Assembly: GCA_002436065.1 (NCBI GenBank)
Contig: DIXP01000089.1
Location: 9,437-73,436 of the forward strand
DNA length: 64,000 nucleotides
Source: Chloroflexi bacterium UBA6077
GTDB lineage: Bacteria > Chloroflexota > UBA6077
Direction of reading: 5' to 3'
Shown here: one piece after another, positions 7,054 to 15,952 of the stretch
How positions within the stretch are numbered: position 1 is the first letter of the stretch
How the letters are laid out: every line of letters starts with the position of its first letter
The notes under the pieces: generated by a model
The model's input: only the letters and a program-made list of their open reading frames with translations
The model's database searches: none
What the model was told of the DNA's origin: nothing
Position numbers and translations under genes: made by a program

Positions 7054-9447
7054 TCACGCACGCTGCAGTGGCGCGAAGCTGAGGGCCAGCTTCTTCACGC
7101 CCCGCTGCTCGAAGGCCACCGTGACCTCCTCGTCGTTGCGGGCGATCTTGCTGGACACCACCACTCCGTTGCCAAAGGCAGGGTGGAACACCCGATCGCC
7201 TGCCCTGTAGGTTGGCTCCCTCCCCGACTCCGTAACCTGCGGCTGCGGGGCGATAGGCACCTCCCTGCCCGGACCCATCACCGGCCGCTGTGTAGGAGTC
7301 ATCGGCGGCACCGGACGGGCCGGCCGATTCGACCGGTCGGTCAGATCCAGCGACCTGGACGGCTTGGCTGTCTTCGGCGGCTCGCGCCGCGTCGCCTGCC
7401 CTCCAACCTTGGACCAGGGGTTGAAGCCGGACCGCGGCTGCCGCTGGGGAACGGAGATCTCGGAGTCGCCCCCGCTGGAGCGCCCTCGCACCGCCCGGTC
7501 GGCGCCGTTCCCCTCCACCAGGTGGGGAGGAATGTCCGCCAGGAAGCGAGAGGGCTCGTTGAAGTTCTGGTTGCCGTAGATGGTCCGACGGGTGGCGTAC
7601 ACCAGCCACAGCCTCTCCATCGCCCTGGTGATCCCCACGTAGGCCAGCCGCCGCTCCTCCTCCAGCGCCGCCTGGTCGTCCAGACTGCGGGAGTGGGGGC
7701 AGATCCCCTCCTCCAGGCCAACGATCAGGACGCAGGGGTACTCCAACCCCTTCGCGGCGTGGAGGGTGATGAGGGTCACCGCGTCTTCCTCCTCCTGTAG
7801 GCCGTCCAGGTCGGACACGAGGGCCACGTTCTCCAGGAACGCCTCCATGGCCGCCTCAGGGCTGAGATGCTCGTAGTCGCGGGCCACGGTGCGGAGCTCC
7901 ATCACGTTCTCCCACCGCTCCTCGCCCTCGTCCGACCCGTCACGCAGATAGGTCTGGTAGCCGGTGCGCTCCAGCAGGAGGTCCAGCATCGGCAGTATCC
8001 CCAGCTCCGAGCGAGCATCCAGCATGGCGTCGACGGCTTTGAGGAAGGAGATGACGGCGTTCCGCACCTTGGGCACCAACGGCAGTACCGGCTTCCCATC
8101 CTCCGTTTCGGTGCTCACGGCCAACCTCAACGCCTGGATCATCGAGATGTCCCGCTGCCGGGACAGCCGCTCCACCTCCGCGAGCGTGCGGGCGCCGATC
8201 CCCCGAGGAGGCACGTTCACCACCCTGTTGAGGGAAACGCCATCGTCCGGATTCTGTAACAGCCGCAGGTAGGCCAGTACGTCCTTTACCTCCCGCCGCT
8301 CGTAGAAGCGGGTGCCCCCCACCAACTTGTAGCGGAGCCCGAAGCGAAGGAATATGTCCTCCAGTATCCGGGATTGGGCGTTTGTCCGGTACATGACGGC
8401 GAAGTCCTTGAGGGCGTGGCCCTCGCGACCAGCCAACCGTTCGATCTCTCGAGCGACGTAGCTCGCCTCCTCACCCTCGTCGAACGCCTCGAAGACGGTA
8501 ACCGGCACCCCCTTGGGGTTCTCCGTCCACAGCTTCTTCTCCTTGCGCATCCGATTGGGGCTGATGACTCCCTGGGCCGCCTCGAGGATGGTGCCGGTGG
8601 ATCGGTAGTTCTGCTCCAGCATCACCACCTTCAGATCCGGGTAATCCTGCTCGAAATTGAGGATGTTGCGGATGTCGGCGGACCGCCAGGAGTAGATGGA
8701 CTGGTCGGGGTCGCCCACCACGCAGACGTTGCGGTGCTTGCCGGCCAGCAGCTTCACCAGGGCATACTGGGCGATGTTGGTATCCTGGAACTCGTCTACC
8801 AGCAGCTGGTGGTAACGATCCTGGTACCTCTCCAGCACCTCAGGGCAGTTGCGGAACAGCTGGACCGTGGACATCAGCAGATCGTCGAAGTCCATGGCGT
8901 GGTTCAGGCTCAGCAGCTCCTGGTAGCGGCGGTAGACGCGGGATGCCACCTCCTGCCAGAAGGTCGCGGCCATCTCTCCGTACTGGTGAGGACCAACCAG
9001 CTCGCTCTTGGCGCTGGAGATGGCGTTCAGGAAGGGTCGGGCTGGGTAACGCTTCTCGTCCAGCTCCAGCTCCTTCAGGACGCTCTTCACCAGGTTCAAC
9101 TGGTCCGAGTCGTCGTAGATGGCGAAATGGGGATCTACCCCTATCTGGTGGACCTCCCGCCGCAACAGCCGTGCGCAGGTAGCGTGGAAGGTGCCTACCG
9201 TGAGCCCCTCGTAGCGAGGGCCAACCAGCTTCTCCAGCCGCTCCCTCATCTCCTTGGCCGCCTTGTTTGTGAAGGTGACGGCCATGATTTGGTGGGGGCT
9301 GACACGCTGTTGGTGGACCAGGTGGGCAATGCGGTGGGTGATGACGCGGGTTTTACCCGAGCCGGGCCCCGCGAGGATCAACAGTGGCCCCGTGGTGATG
9401 GTAACCGCCTCTCGCTGGGCGGGGTTCAAACCTTCCAGTGTTTGCAA
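7054..9447 (-). CDS. pcrA: ATP-dependent DNA helicase, PcrA/UvrD family
   Basis: A 797-residue superfamily 1A helicase. Motif I is GPGSGKT near residue 30, motif Ia AVTFTNKAAKEM, motif II VDEFQDTN, motif III GDPDQSIYSWRSADI, motif IV EQNYRST, motif V LITLHAAKGLEYP, motif VI YVGITRAMERL. The C-terminal 170 residues form a linker and a Tudor-like tail (GDRVFHPAFGNGVV), as in PcrA. It unwinds DNA 3'-5' in repair and replication restart. It is monocistronic; the stop is followed by about 90 bp before the GIY-YIG repeat cassette. Confidence 0.96.
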   Translation of the reverse strand: MQTLEGLNPAQREAVTITTGPLLILAGPGSGKTRVITHRIAHLVHQQRVSPHQIMAVTFTNKAAKEMRERLEKLVGPRYEGLTVGTFHATCARLLRREVHQIGVDPHFAIYDDSDQLNLVKSVLKELELDEKRYPARPFLNAISSAKSELVGPHQYGEMAATFWQEVASRVYRRYQELLSLNHAMDFDDLLMSTVQLFRNCPEVLERYQDRYHQLLVDEFQDTNIAQYALVKLLAGKHRNVCVVGDPDQSIYSWRSADIRNILNFEQDYPDLKVVMLEQNYRSTGTILEAAQGVISPNRMRKEKKLWTENPKGVPVTVFEAFDEGEEASYVAREIERLAGREGHALKDFAVMYRTNAQSRILEDIFLRFGLRYKLVGGTRFYERREVKDVLAYLRLLQNPDDGVSLNRVVNVPPRGIGARTLAEVERLSRQRDISMIQALRLAVSTETEDGKPVLPLVPKVRNAVISFLKAVDAMLDARSELGILPMLDLLLERTGYQTYLRDGSDEGEERWENVMELRTVARDYEHLSPEAAMEAFLENVALVSDLDGLQEEEDAVTLITLHAAKGLEYPCVLIVGLEEGICPHSRSLDDQAALEEERRLAYVGITRAMERLWLVYATRRTIYGNQNFNEPSRFLADIPPHLVEGNGADRAVRGRSSGGDSEISVPQRQPRSGFNPWSKVGGQATRREPPKTAKPSRSLDLTDRSNRPARPVPPMTPTQRPVMGPGREVPIAPQPQVTESGREPTYRAGDRVFHPAFGNGVVVSSKIARNDEEVTVAFEQRGVKKLALSFAPLQRA

Positions 9448-9596
9448 TCAAGACTCCAGACGCCTCTTGCGTAGTCATGAGTCTAAATTATAGCATCCAA
9501 CGGTGGCCGTAGACTTGCCGATAGCCAAGAGAGCTGAAATCGGACCGTACGGACCTGCTCTAATCTGCGCCTAACAAACTTATGTAAAGAGGTGGC

Positions 9597-10373
9597 GTGA
9601 ACGTGGCAAAGGTGCTGGTGATATCTGCCCACCCCGACGACGAGTCGGGCTTTGGCGGAGGGCTGGTGGCCAAGCTGGCCAGCGAGGGCAACCAGGTGAC
9701 TATCCTGGAGACCACCCGCGGCGAGGGCGGGGAGGTGGGTGTACCCCCCGTGGGATCCAAGGAGCGGCTGGGGGAGTTCAGGGAGGTAGAGGTGCGCTGT
9801 GCCACCCGTGCCCTGGGGACTATCGACCTGCGCTTCCTCGGCTTCGTCGACCCCTCCATCGAGATCGGCCAGCCCGGCAGACCCGTTGACGCCACCATGG
9901 AGGAGTTCTCCTCCTCGATCCGGCGGGAGATCGACCAGATCCGCCCGGACATCCTGATCACCCACGGCACCAACGGGGAGTATGGCCACCCCCAGCACAT
10001 CTTCACCCATCAGGCCGTGCGCGAGGCGCTGCGAAGCCTGGCGCCCTGGTATCCGGGCGAGGTCCTCACCTGGTGTGCCAACGCCGGGGCCAACGCCGAG
10101 GATCGGCTGACTAACAGGGACGACCCCGCGACCTTCACCCTGGAGTTAGAAGGCACCGACTGGCATGAGCGAAAGGTGGAGGCGATGCTGTGTCACCGGA
10201 GCCAGCACGACATGTTCCTCCGGAACAGCAAGGCCCCCTCGGTACGCGACATGGTGCGGAAGACCGAGGCATACCGCCGCTGGACCCGCGCGGAGTTCCT
10301 GGCACCCTTGGAGAGTCCCGCCGCCGCACCGCCCTCCGACGACTGGCGCGTACCCGGCAACCAGCAGCAGTAG
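9597..10373 (+). CDS. PIG-L (LmbE-like) family deacetylase
   Basis: A 258-residue zinc hydrolase. The signature AHPDDE is at residues 11-16, and the later metal ligand region GEYGHPQHIFTHQAV is present. The family removes N-acyl groups from amino-sugar conjugates such as mycothiol or bacillithiol precursors; the substrate here is unknown. The start is GTG at 9597 after AAAGAGGTG; GTG 9603 is an alternative. It faces away from pcrA and is followed by a long hairpin and the tRNA-Met promoter. Confidence 0.9.
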   Translation: MNVAKVLVISAHPDDESGFGGGLVAKLASEGNQVTILETTRGEGGEVGVPPVGSKERLGEFREVEVRCATRALGTIDLRFLGFVDPSIEIGQPGRPVDATMEEFSSSIRREIDQIRPDILITHGTNGEYGHPQHIFTHQAVREALRSLAPWYPGEVLTWCANAGANAEDRLTNRDDPATFTLELEGTDWHERKVEAMLCHRSQHDMFLRNSKAPSVRDMVRKTEAYRRWTRAEFLAPLESPAAAPPSDDWRVPGNQQQ

Positions 10374-10390
10374 CCTACATTACCCGTCGC

Positions 10391-10439
10391 CCAATGCTGG
10401 AGCGGCGCCCCCGAGTTGCACGCGCCGCTCCAGCATTGG
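10391..10439. repeat. 17-bp inverted repeat overlapping the tRNA-Met promoter
   Basis: CCAATGCTGGAGCGGCG at 10391-10407 pairs perfectly with 10423-10439. It could terminate the PIG-L transcript, but no T-run follows; instead the right arm occupies the spacer of the next promoter. Confidence 0.7.
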
Positions 10440-10445
10440 TATAAT
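10416..10445 (+). promoter_or_regulatory. Promoter for tRNA-Met
   Basis: TTGCAC (10416-10421) and TATAAT (10440-10445) with an 18-bp spacer, 30 bp before the mature tRNA 5' end. Confidence 0.65.
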
Positions 10446-10474
10446 TCCCTCAGCCGTTGCGACAACGGCCTCGT

Positions 10475-10546
10475 GGCGGGGTAGCTCAGTGGCAGAGCAG
10501 GGGACTCATAAGCCCTTGGTCGACAGTTCAAATCTGTCCCCCGCCA
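10475..10546 (+). tRNA. tRNA-Met (CAT), elongator type
   Basis: Cloverleaf: acceptor GGCGGGG/CCCCGCC, D-arm GCTC/GAGC, anticodon loop CTCATAA, T-arm GACAG/CTGTC with loop TTCAAAT, discriminator A. The 3' CCA is not encoded (ACCC follows). Pair 31-39 is an A-G mismatch. A diverged copy of its 3' half lies at 18686-18734, so it may mark the left edge of an island. Confidence 0.9.
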
Positions 10547-10691
10547 CCCCTTCATCTCCGGCGCCCCTCAACCGTCACCATTCCCCACCTTTCGCCTCGA
10601 CCTGCAGAGGCGTTCGCAACCCGTTACACCCAACCTTTCCAACGGGTTCCCACGTGCTATACTTTGATTCAAACAGCTTGAGGGAACCTGC

Positions 10692-11027
10692 GTGAGCATT
10701 GGATCAATGGCTGTAGAGGCCAGAACCCTGCTAGGACGCATAAGAGCGGTAGTCCAAGACGTGGATCCCGCTGCCCGAGTGATCCTCTTCGGTTCGCGTG
10801 CCCGTGGAGACAGCTCCCCTGATTCCGACTGGGACATCCTCATCCTGTCCGATGCCGCGCTGAGTATGGAGCAGGAAGACACCATATCCCATCGCCTATA
10901 CGACCTCGGACTGGAGACCGACTCCGTCATCAGCGTGATCTTCAACATTAAAGGTGACTGGGCTAGTCCACTCTATCAGTCCATGCCGTTCCAGCAGAAC
11001 GTGGATCGCGAGGGCATAGAGCTTTGA
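10692..11027 (+). CDS. MNT-type nucleotidyltransferase (candidate antitoxin)
   Basis: A 111-residue minimal nucleotidyltransferase. The active-site pattern GSRARGDSSPDSDWDILIL gives the GSx(10)DxD signature; the third acidic position is less clear. In characterised MNT/HEPN modules the MNT partner AMPylates the HEPN toxin to silence it. The start is GTG 10692. The stop overlaps the TTG start of the HEPN gene (TTGA), so the two are translationally coupled. This module is the first after tRNA-Met. Confidence 0.85.
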   Translation: MSIGSMAVEARTLLGRIRAVVQDVDPAARVILFGSRARGDSSPDSDWDILILSDAALSMEQEDTISHRLYDLGLETDSVISVIFNIKGDWASPLYQSMPFQQNVDREGIEL

Positions 11028-11437
11028 ACCAGGATCGCGAGGCTCTGGTCCACTATCGCCTCGAACGCGCGAAGGAGACCTTGGCCGAGGCGGAGTTGCT
11101 AGCCAAGGCTGGACACTGGAATGGTTGCGTCAACCGGCTGTACTACGCCTGCTTCTACGCGGTCACCGCTGCTCTACTTCACGCCGGCTTTGCTTCCTCC
11201 AAGCATTCAGGCGTGATGAGTCTGTTCAACCGGCACCTCGTCAAGCCCGGCATCGTGTCCAGGGACTCCGGCCAACTCTACAGCGACCTGTTCCGGAGCC
11301 GCCAACGGGGAGACTACGAAGACCTGGTGGTGTTCGATGAGGCTAGAGTGCGACCCTGGGTGGAAGGCAGCCGGCACCTTATCGCTGAGGCCGAATTCGC
11401 GATAGCCCTAGAGCGTGTTATGAACCGCTCGCAATGA
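11024..11437 (+). CDS. HEPN-domain protein (candidate toxin of the MNT/HEPN pair)
   Basis: A 137-residue helical protein. Family marks are HYRLERAKETLAEAELL, NRLYYACFYAVTAALL, SKHSGVMSLFNRHLVK and the C-terminal FRSRQRGDYEDLVVF. The canonical RNase motif Rx4-6H of HEPN toxins is not evident; this subfamily shows RxRQRGDY instead, so RNase activity is uncertain. Coupled through TTGA to the nucleotidyltransferase gene. Confidence 0.82.
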   Translation: MNQDREALVHYRLERAKETLAEAELLAKAGHWNGCVNRLYYACFYAVTAALLHAGFASSKHSGVMSLFNRHLVKPGIVSRDSGQLYSDLFRSRQRGDYEDLVVFDEARVRPWVEGSRHLIAEAEFAIALERVMNRSQ

Positions 11438-11496
11438 GAGGCTCTGCTTGATTCAACAGTAGGCACACGAAGGCGACGAAGTGCAGCCCAACCAAG

Positions 11497-12342
11497 GTGG
11501 AGCCGGCTATGGACAACTGGGAGAAGTACTACCATGCCGACGAGAAGGACCCATTGGTGCAACTCGCTGTGGTGAAGGCCCAGTTCGAGTTGATCCACCC
11601 CTTCCTCGACCTCTTCTACGGCACGCCCTCGGCCGGCAACAAGGAAGCGCAGGAGAGATACCTCCAGAACCGCTTCAGCGTCACCCGCCAGCTCAGGTAC
11701 AGCCTGGACGAGAGCCAGCTCGCCCTCGACCTCTGCCTCTTCATCAACGGCCTGCCTGTCTTCACCTTCGAGCTGAAGAACTCCCTCACCAAGCAGACCA
11801 TCGAGGACGCCATCCAGCAGTACAGGCGCGACCGCGACCCGAAGGATCTGCTCTTCGGCTTCATCCCCAAGCTCCCCGTCCCCATCGAGGAGGACCTCTC
11901 CAAGGGCATCCTGGAGTCCGTAGACATGGACAGCTACCGAGTCGAGAAGCAGGCGGTGATGAAGATACAGCTTCCCGATGCGGACGTGGAGATAGAGCCG
12001 GTGCCGACCGGTGGAGGCGGGGGCAAGCCCGAGCTGGAGTGACTGTCCAACATCCTGAAGAGCTTCAACGACCAGTTCGGGAGCATCCCCTGGACGGACG
12101 CGGACCGCGTGCGGAAGCTGATAACCGAGGAGATACCTGCCAAGGTGGTGGCGGATACCGCCTACCAGAGCGCGAAGAAGAACTCCAACAGGCAGAACGC
12201 CCGCATCGAACACGACAAGGCACTCCTGCGAGTGATGGCAGCGATGATCACGGACGACACGGATCTCTTCAAACAGTTCAGTGACAACGAGTCCTTCAGG
12301 CGCTGGCTGACGGACATGGTGTTCGCGCAGACCTACGTGTGA
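11497..12342 (+). pseudogene. hsdR: Type I restriction HsdR remnant: internal deletion plus in-frame stop
   Basis: The N-terminal part (RYLQNRFSVTRQLRYS, LFINGLPVFTFELKNSLTKQT, AIQQYRRDRDPKDLLF) is the nuclease start of a type I R subunit, including the ELK of the PD-(D/E)xK motif. It then jumps to the extreme C-terminal region (ESVDMDSYRVEKQA, SFNDQFGSIPWTDADRV, FRRWLTDMVF). The whole helicase motor is missing. A TGA at 12040-12042 interrupts the same frame before LSNILKSF, where I recall intact homologs having Arg, so CGA to TGA is likely. No hsdM or hsdS is nearby. The 3' end overlaps the opposing DprA-like gene by 10 bp. Confidence 0.85.
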
Positions 12343-13295
12343 GGGTAGAGCCGTGTCTTGTGTTCCGATATGGTTGTCAGGAGTGACTGGTAACTGTCAG
12401 CTTGGAATTCAACAGCCTTTCCCATCCGAATCAGATCGAGTATGCCGGAGTACTGCTCAAGCGCGGCCTCTTGATACGATGGGGTAGGGCAGAAGATGGG
12501 ACGGTTGTGCTCTCGAGCGAACCCGACCGTATGCCTGGTACCATCCCTCATGTCTGTTTGAACCGGAATCACAGCGAGGGACAACCCGCTCTGTATCCGG
12601 TCTCGCTTCGCGAAGTTTGCATGGTGGGTCCTCGTTCCTAGCGGCAGCTCGCTCACCAATGCCCCCCCATTGGCGAGAATACGTTCCGCAAGAGGTTTGT
12701 TCTCCGCGGGGTATACCGAGTCTAAGCTTGTCGGCATCACTGCCACGGTCAGCCCCCGGGCGTCAAGAGCTCCCTTGTGGGCTTCAGTGTCGATCCCTCT
12801 CGCCAGTCCGCTCACCACAACATAGCCAGATGATGCAAATCCCCTGGCTACCCGGTTGGCAACAACCCTGCCCCCTTCAGTCGGCTCCCGCGTCCCGACC
12901 ACCGCGACCGCGTCCGAGTTCTGAACCGTAGAGAGAGTCCCCTTAACGTATAGGATTATTGGAGGGTCGGGAATTAGCTTGAGGAGCCATGGGTAGGAAT
13001 CGCTGGTGATCGGGACTGGACATACCCCCAGCTCTTCGTGTCGGAGCATTACGTCGTGGGCGGTTCGCCACAACGGCTGCCATTGGCTCGGAAGGACAGG
13101 GCCTATTGCGCTGGCCACTCTCCAGCCTAGTCTGGCCCTAAGGTCGCTAGACGATGCGGCAATGAGGGACTCTGGGTCAGAGAAGCTCCTGGCGATAACG
13201 AAAGCGTACCTGGGTCCAATTCCCTTGAGCCGGCTTAGAGCGTAAAGGTAGGCAGCACGTACTAGATCCACACAGTCCTCCCAGATAGATGCCAA
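12333..13295 (-). CDS. DprA/SMF-family DNA-processing-like protein
   Basis: About 320 residues. The Rossmann-like core is clear: AVVGTREPTEGG, VVVSGLARGIDTEAHKGAL, TVAVMPTSLDSVYPAEN and LVSELPLGTR. A helix-hairpin-helix-like segment (LSRLKGIGPRYAFVIARSF) starts the protein. Canonical DprA loads RecA on incoming ssDNA. Here the usual FxxRNR reads FAKRDR and the later motif differs, and there is no C-terminal winged helix, so it may be an accessory version rather than the competence gene. Its place beside a dead hsdR fits mobile or defence-linked DprA paralogs. Confidence 0.8.
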   Translation of the reverse strand: MASIWEDCVDLVRAAYLYALSRLKGIGPRYAFVIARSFSDPESLIAASSSDLRARLGWRVASAIGPVLPSQWQPLWRTAHDVMLRHEELGVCPVPITSDSYPWLLKLIPDPPIILYVKGTLSTVQNSDAVAVVGTREPTEGGRVVANRVARGFASSGYVVVSGLARGIDTEAHKGALDARGLTVAVMPTSLDSVYPAENKPLAERILANGGALVSELPLGTRTHHANFAKRDRIQSGLSLAVIPVQTDMRDGTRHTVGFAREHNRPIFCPTPSYQEAALEQYSGILDLIRMGKAVEFQADSYQSLLTTISEHKTRLYPHT

Positions 13296-13534
13296 AGACC
13301 CTGCCGTAACCCGCTACTTCGCCGATTATATCGCGGCAGGCTCTAGATGTTGAACCACCCATATTGGGAAGTGAAGCGGAAGCGAACGGCCTGGCAGCAA
13401 CGGTGGGCTGATAGTATAATCGCGCCTATCAACACACGGTGGAGTCGCAGCGTAGCACCCCAGTGTCTGACAGCAGATTGACAGCGGGGGTGGGCCATGA
13501 AAGTGGTCGCTACCGAGAGTGGGGGAGGGACAGC

Positions 13535-13951
13535 ATGTGGCAGTGCCCGAAATGTGGCCGCGACTTCAAGAACGCGAATCAGGGCCACTACTGCAAGGGG
13601 TCAACCACAATCGACGACTACATCGCGCAAGCGCCGGAAGAACACCAGGAAACGCTGCGACGGGTGCGCGACACAATCCGCGCCGCTGCCCCTGACGCGA
13701 CGGAGTGCATCAAGTGGCAGATGCCCACCTTCTTCCAGAAGGAGAACCTCATTCATTTCGCCCACAATAAGAACCACCTCGGCGTCTACCCCGGAGATGG
13801 CGCCGTCAGGGCCTTCGCGGCGCGGCTTGCCGCCGAGGGCTATAAAGCGAGCAAGGGCTCAATCCAGTTTCCGTGGAGCAAGCCGATCCCCCTTGAGCTG
13901 ATCGCGGAGATTGCCCGCTTCCGCGTGAGAGAAGTCGAGGAGCTGGACTAG
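13535..13951 (+). CDS. Zinc-ribbon plus DUF1801 (YdhG-like) protein
   Basis: 138 residues. MWQCPKCGRDFKNANQGHYC forms an N-terminal C2HC zinc finger. The remainder is a DUF1801/YdhG-type domain (ETLRRVRDTIRAAAPDATECIKWQMPTF, HFAHNKNHLGVYPG, KGSIQFPWSKPIPLELI). Function is not established. I start at ATG 13535, about seven bases after GGGGGAGGGA; the frame is open from 13439. It stands alone; the 240 bp upstream hold nothing I recognise. Confidence 0.8.
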   Translation: MWQCPKCGRDFKNANQGHYCKGSTTIDDYIAQAPEEHQETLRRVRDTIRAAAPDATECIKWQMPTFFQKENLIHFAHNKNHLGVYPGDGAVRAFAARLAAEGYKASKGSIQFPWSKPIPLELIAEIARFRVREVEELD

Positions 13952-14032
13952 CGCGGATGCCCCTTGCCCCCAGTCCACAGAGCAATCACGATCAATGGCG
14001 TCTGACCCTCGATCAACCGGTAGCGGCTCTGG

Positions 14033-15334
14033 TTAGTGCTCCTGCTCCCGCCCTCCCGCCTCCTGTGGGTACTGCACGTCGATCGATTCGGGGTCGGCGC
14101 TGAGCGCATCACCGACCAGTTGAGCCATTAGCAGCTTTGGGACGAGGCACTCCGCGCAAGCGTCTTCTTGAGCGACGATCTCGAAGCATCGACGATCGCC
14201 TGACATCCCCCGATAGACCAACTTGTAGCCATCTGCCCCCAGACTCTCTCGAATGCCCCGCAGTGCGTGGTCGATCGCCGCGTCTCCAGGCAATGGGCGC
14301 GTCACCGGGTGGGTCGTGCCTCCCCAGCCTGAGATGAAAGCCGACTTGGAGCCCGCACCGCCGGCCACGACGAGGACGATGTCCTCAGGACGTTTGGCCG
14401 TTCGAACCCAGCCGTCTTCGAACAACCCATTCGATCGCTGCCACTCAGCCACGCTCTCTCGGATCTCCTCCGAGAGAAGGTCGAGCCGAATACGAGCCTC
14501 CTTCCAAAGCCAGGCCTTCGCGTCGGCCTTGGAGAACCCTGCCTCATGGATCTTCTGAGCATGTTCGGGAACGAGAACGATGACAGGGTGGCCACCATCA
14601 CCGTCGTTCGTCGTTCCTATGAAGGCCGCCGACGTGATGGAATGTGCCACGGTGTTCAAAATACCCTCCGCGCTGTGGCTGGAGGAATCCCGAATTTCGA
14701 TGGAACCGGTAACGCCGATGGCGGTGACGACGCTTTCCTCTCGCGGGAACCCTCGCTCCGCGTGATAGGGTTCCCACGGACTCTCCTCCTCGTTCTCACC
14801 GAAGCAGAAGGTGAGCTTGCCCGGCTGGCCCAGGGAGGCCTTGTCCACTTCTCCGGGCAGCGCACCTCCAACGTTCATCAGGGCGAGTCGGAGAGCCCGA
14901 CCGATAACGGCATTGCCACGGCCACCTGGGCCCAGAGCACTCGCTCCGCAGCCAATCCCCAGCTCGCGGCGAACGGGGCCGTTGAAGAGGAGCATGGGAG
15001 TCGTAGCACTTGTGGTGCATTGAACGCCGTTCAGGTTGAAGGCGGGGTCCAGGACCGCCTCGAGCGCGGCCACTACCGCCGGTAGATGGCATGGCAGACA
15101 TCCGGCCATGACCGCATTGATGGCGATCTTCTCCAGGGTGGCCTCGGACATGGACGGGGGGACGGGGCCAAGGGAGCGAGATGGGGGCAGAGGGTAATGC
15201 TCCAGCATCCGCTCCACTCGGTCGCGAGTGGGGGGAATGATCGGGAGTCCGTCAGTCCAACCCCGCCTGTAGAACATGTCGGACACGGCTTCGGGAACGT
15301 CCTCAACCGTCAGCAGTTCGGAGCGGAGATCCAT
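14033..15334 (-). CDS. Conserved protein of unknown function, coupled to the UGSC selenoprotein
   Basis: 433 residues, no signal peptide or membrane segments. Well-formed conserved-looking blocks include RRGWTDGLPIIPPTRDRVERML near the N-terminus, NAVMAGCLPCHLPAVVAALEAV, GCGASALGPGGRGNAVIGRALRL, FCFGENEEESPWEPYHAERGF and GWGGTTHPVTRPLPGDAAI. Several Cys (GCLPC, GCGAS, ACAEC) could be redox-active or bind metal. I do not recognise a named enzyme. Its ATG follows the selenoprotein stop by one base, with GGAGG inside the end of that gene, so expression is coupled and a joint redox role is the simplest inference. Confidence 0.75.
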   Translation of the reverse strand: MDLRSELLTVEDVPEAVSDMFYRRGWTDGLPIIPPTRDRVERMLEHYPLPPSRSLGPVPPSMSEATLEKIAINAVMAGCLPCHLPAVVAALEAVLDPAFNLNGVQCTTSATTPMLLFNGPVRRELGIGCGASALGPGGRGNAVIGRALRLALMNVGGALPGEVDKASLGQPGKLTFCFGENEEESPWEPYHAERGFPREESVVTAIGVTGSIEIRDSSSHSAEGILNTVAHSITSAAFIGTTNDGDGGHPVIVLVPEHAQKIHEAGFSKADAKAWLWKEARIRLDLLSEEIRESVAEWQRSNGLFEDGWVRTAKRPEDIVLVVAGGAGSKSAFISGWGGTTHPVTRPLPGDAAIDHALRGIRESLGADGYKLVYRGMSGDRRCFEIVAQEDACAECLVPKLLMAQLVGDALSADPESIDVQYPQEAGGREQEH

Positions 15335-15335
15335 C

Positions 15336-15866
15336 TCACCCCTCCGTCAGCTTGCGTACGATCTCCGACAGGGCTCCGCCCAGGAGATCGGTAACTTGCT
15401 TGGGATTCAGCGTATTGACCGGGTGCTTCAGGAGAACCATTCGCAGGTCGGGCAGCCCGAAGGCGTTGGCGCCCGCCATCGCCAGACTCAGGAAAGCGTC
15501 TGTTCCTACGAGCAGTGCCGGAATCCCGCGCTTCTCGGATTCGATGCAGTCGTGGACACTCCACGTTGTGCACGACCCTCAATCCGCGAAGGCTGTGACC
15601 AGAAAGTCGCAGCCCTTCAACTGGTCCCACACCTCGGGTGAGGCTGGGCTCGCTGCCCCCGGCTTTCGGGTGTGGACGACCTCCCGCACTCCGTAGTGTA
15701 CCTTGAGAGCAGCTCCCATCTGGCGTAGGAAGTCGGCCGAGTTGGACTTGTTGTTGCCGAGAAGTCCCGCGACCTTCCCCTCCAGTGATAGCAAGGGATC
15801 GGAGCGACGCAACTCTATCTTCGGACGCTCTCCCACCGGGCTCAGCACCTCGATAGTATTTCTCAC
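15336..15866 (-). CDS. UGSC-family selenoprotein (in-frame UGA read as selenocysteine)
   Basis: Reading through TGA at 15579-15581 gives a continuous 176-residue protein with Sec at about residue 96 in D-U-G-S-C. Before it lie LEGKVAGLLGNNKSNSADFLRQMG, a HTRKPGAASPA segment and CDFLVTAFAD; after it TTWSVHDCIESEKRGIPALLV, LAMAGANAFGLPDL and VLLKHPVNTLNP. This is the layout of the UGSC (seleno)protein family, named for this motif. U and C flank GS, a thioredoxin-like redox pair; the reaction is unknown. GTG 15866 follows AAAGGAG; the frame is open to 15905. An ordinary gene caller would see two unrelated fragments. No sel genes are in the window. Confidence 0.85.
15549..15581 (-). promoter_or_regulatory. 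Candidate bacterial SECIS element after the UGA
   Basis: On the mRNA, 14 nt after UGA, GUGG and CCAC form a hairpin with loop AGUGU, which contains the GU expected in a SelB-binding loop. An alternative or outer stem pairs GUCGUG (15571-15576) with CACGAC (15549-15554). Position and size fit bacterial SECIS elements; the fold was made by eye. Confidence 0.5.
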
Positions 15867-15952
15867 CTTCTGTTCTCCTTTCTGGACCGCAAAGGAACTA
15901 TCCATGAAAGCGCGGGCGCCCCAAGAGAGTCAGCCGGTCAGCCGGCCAACCC

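Noticed and set aside
8374..9474. A 366-codon plus-strand ORF
   Set aside because: It is antisense to pcrA, and its His/Leu/Gln-rich composition is typical of a shadow frame.
12040..12042. In-frame TGA in the hsdR remnant as a second selenocysteine codon
   Set aside because: The residue expected there in HsdR is Arg, the gene already lacks its motor domain, and no hairpin of SECIS type follows.
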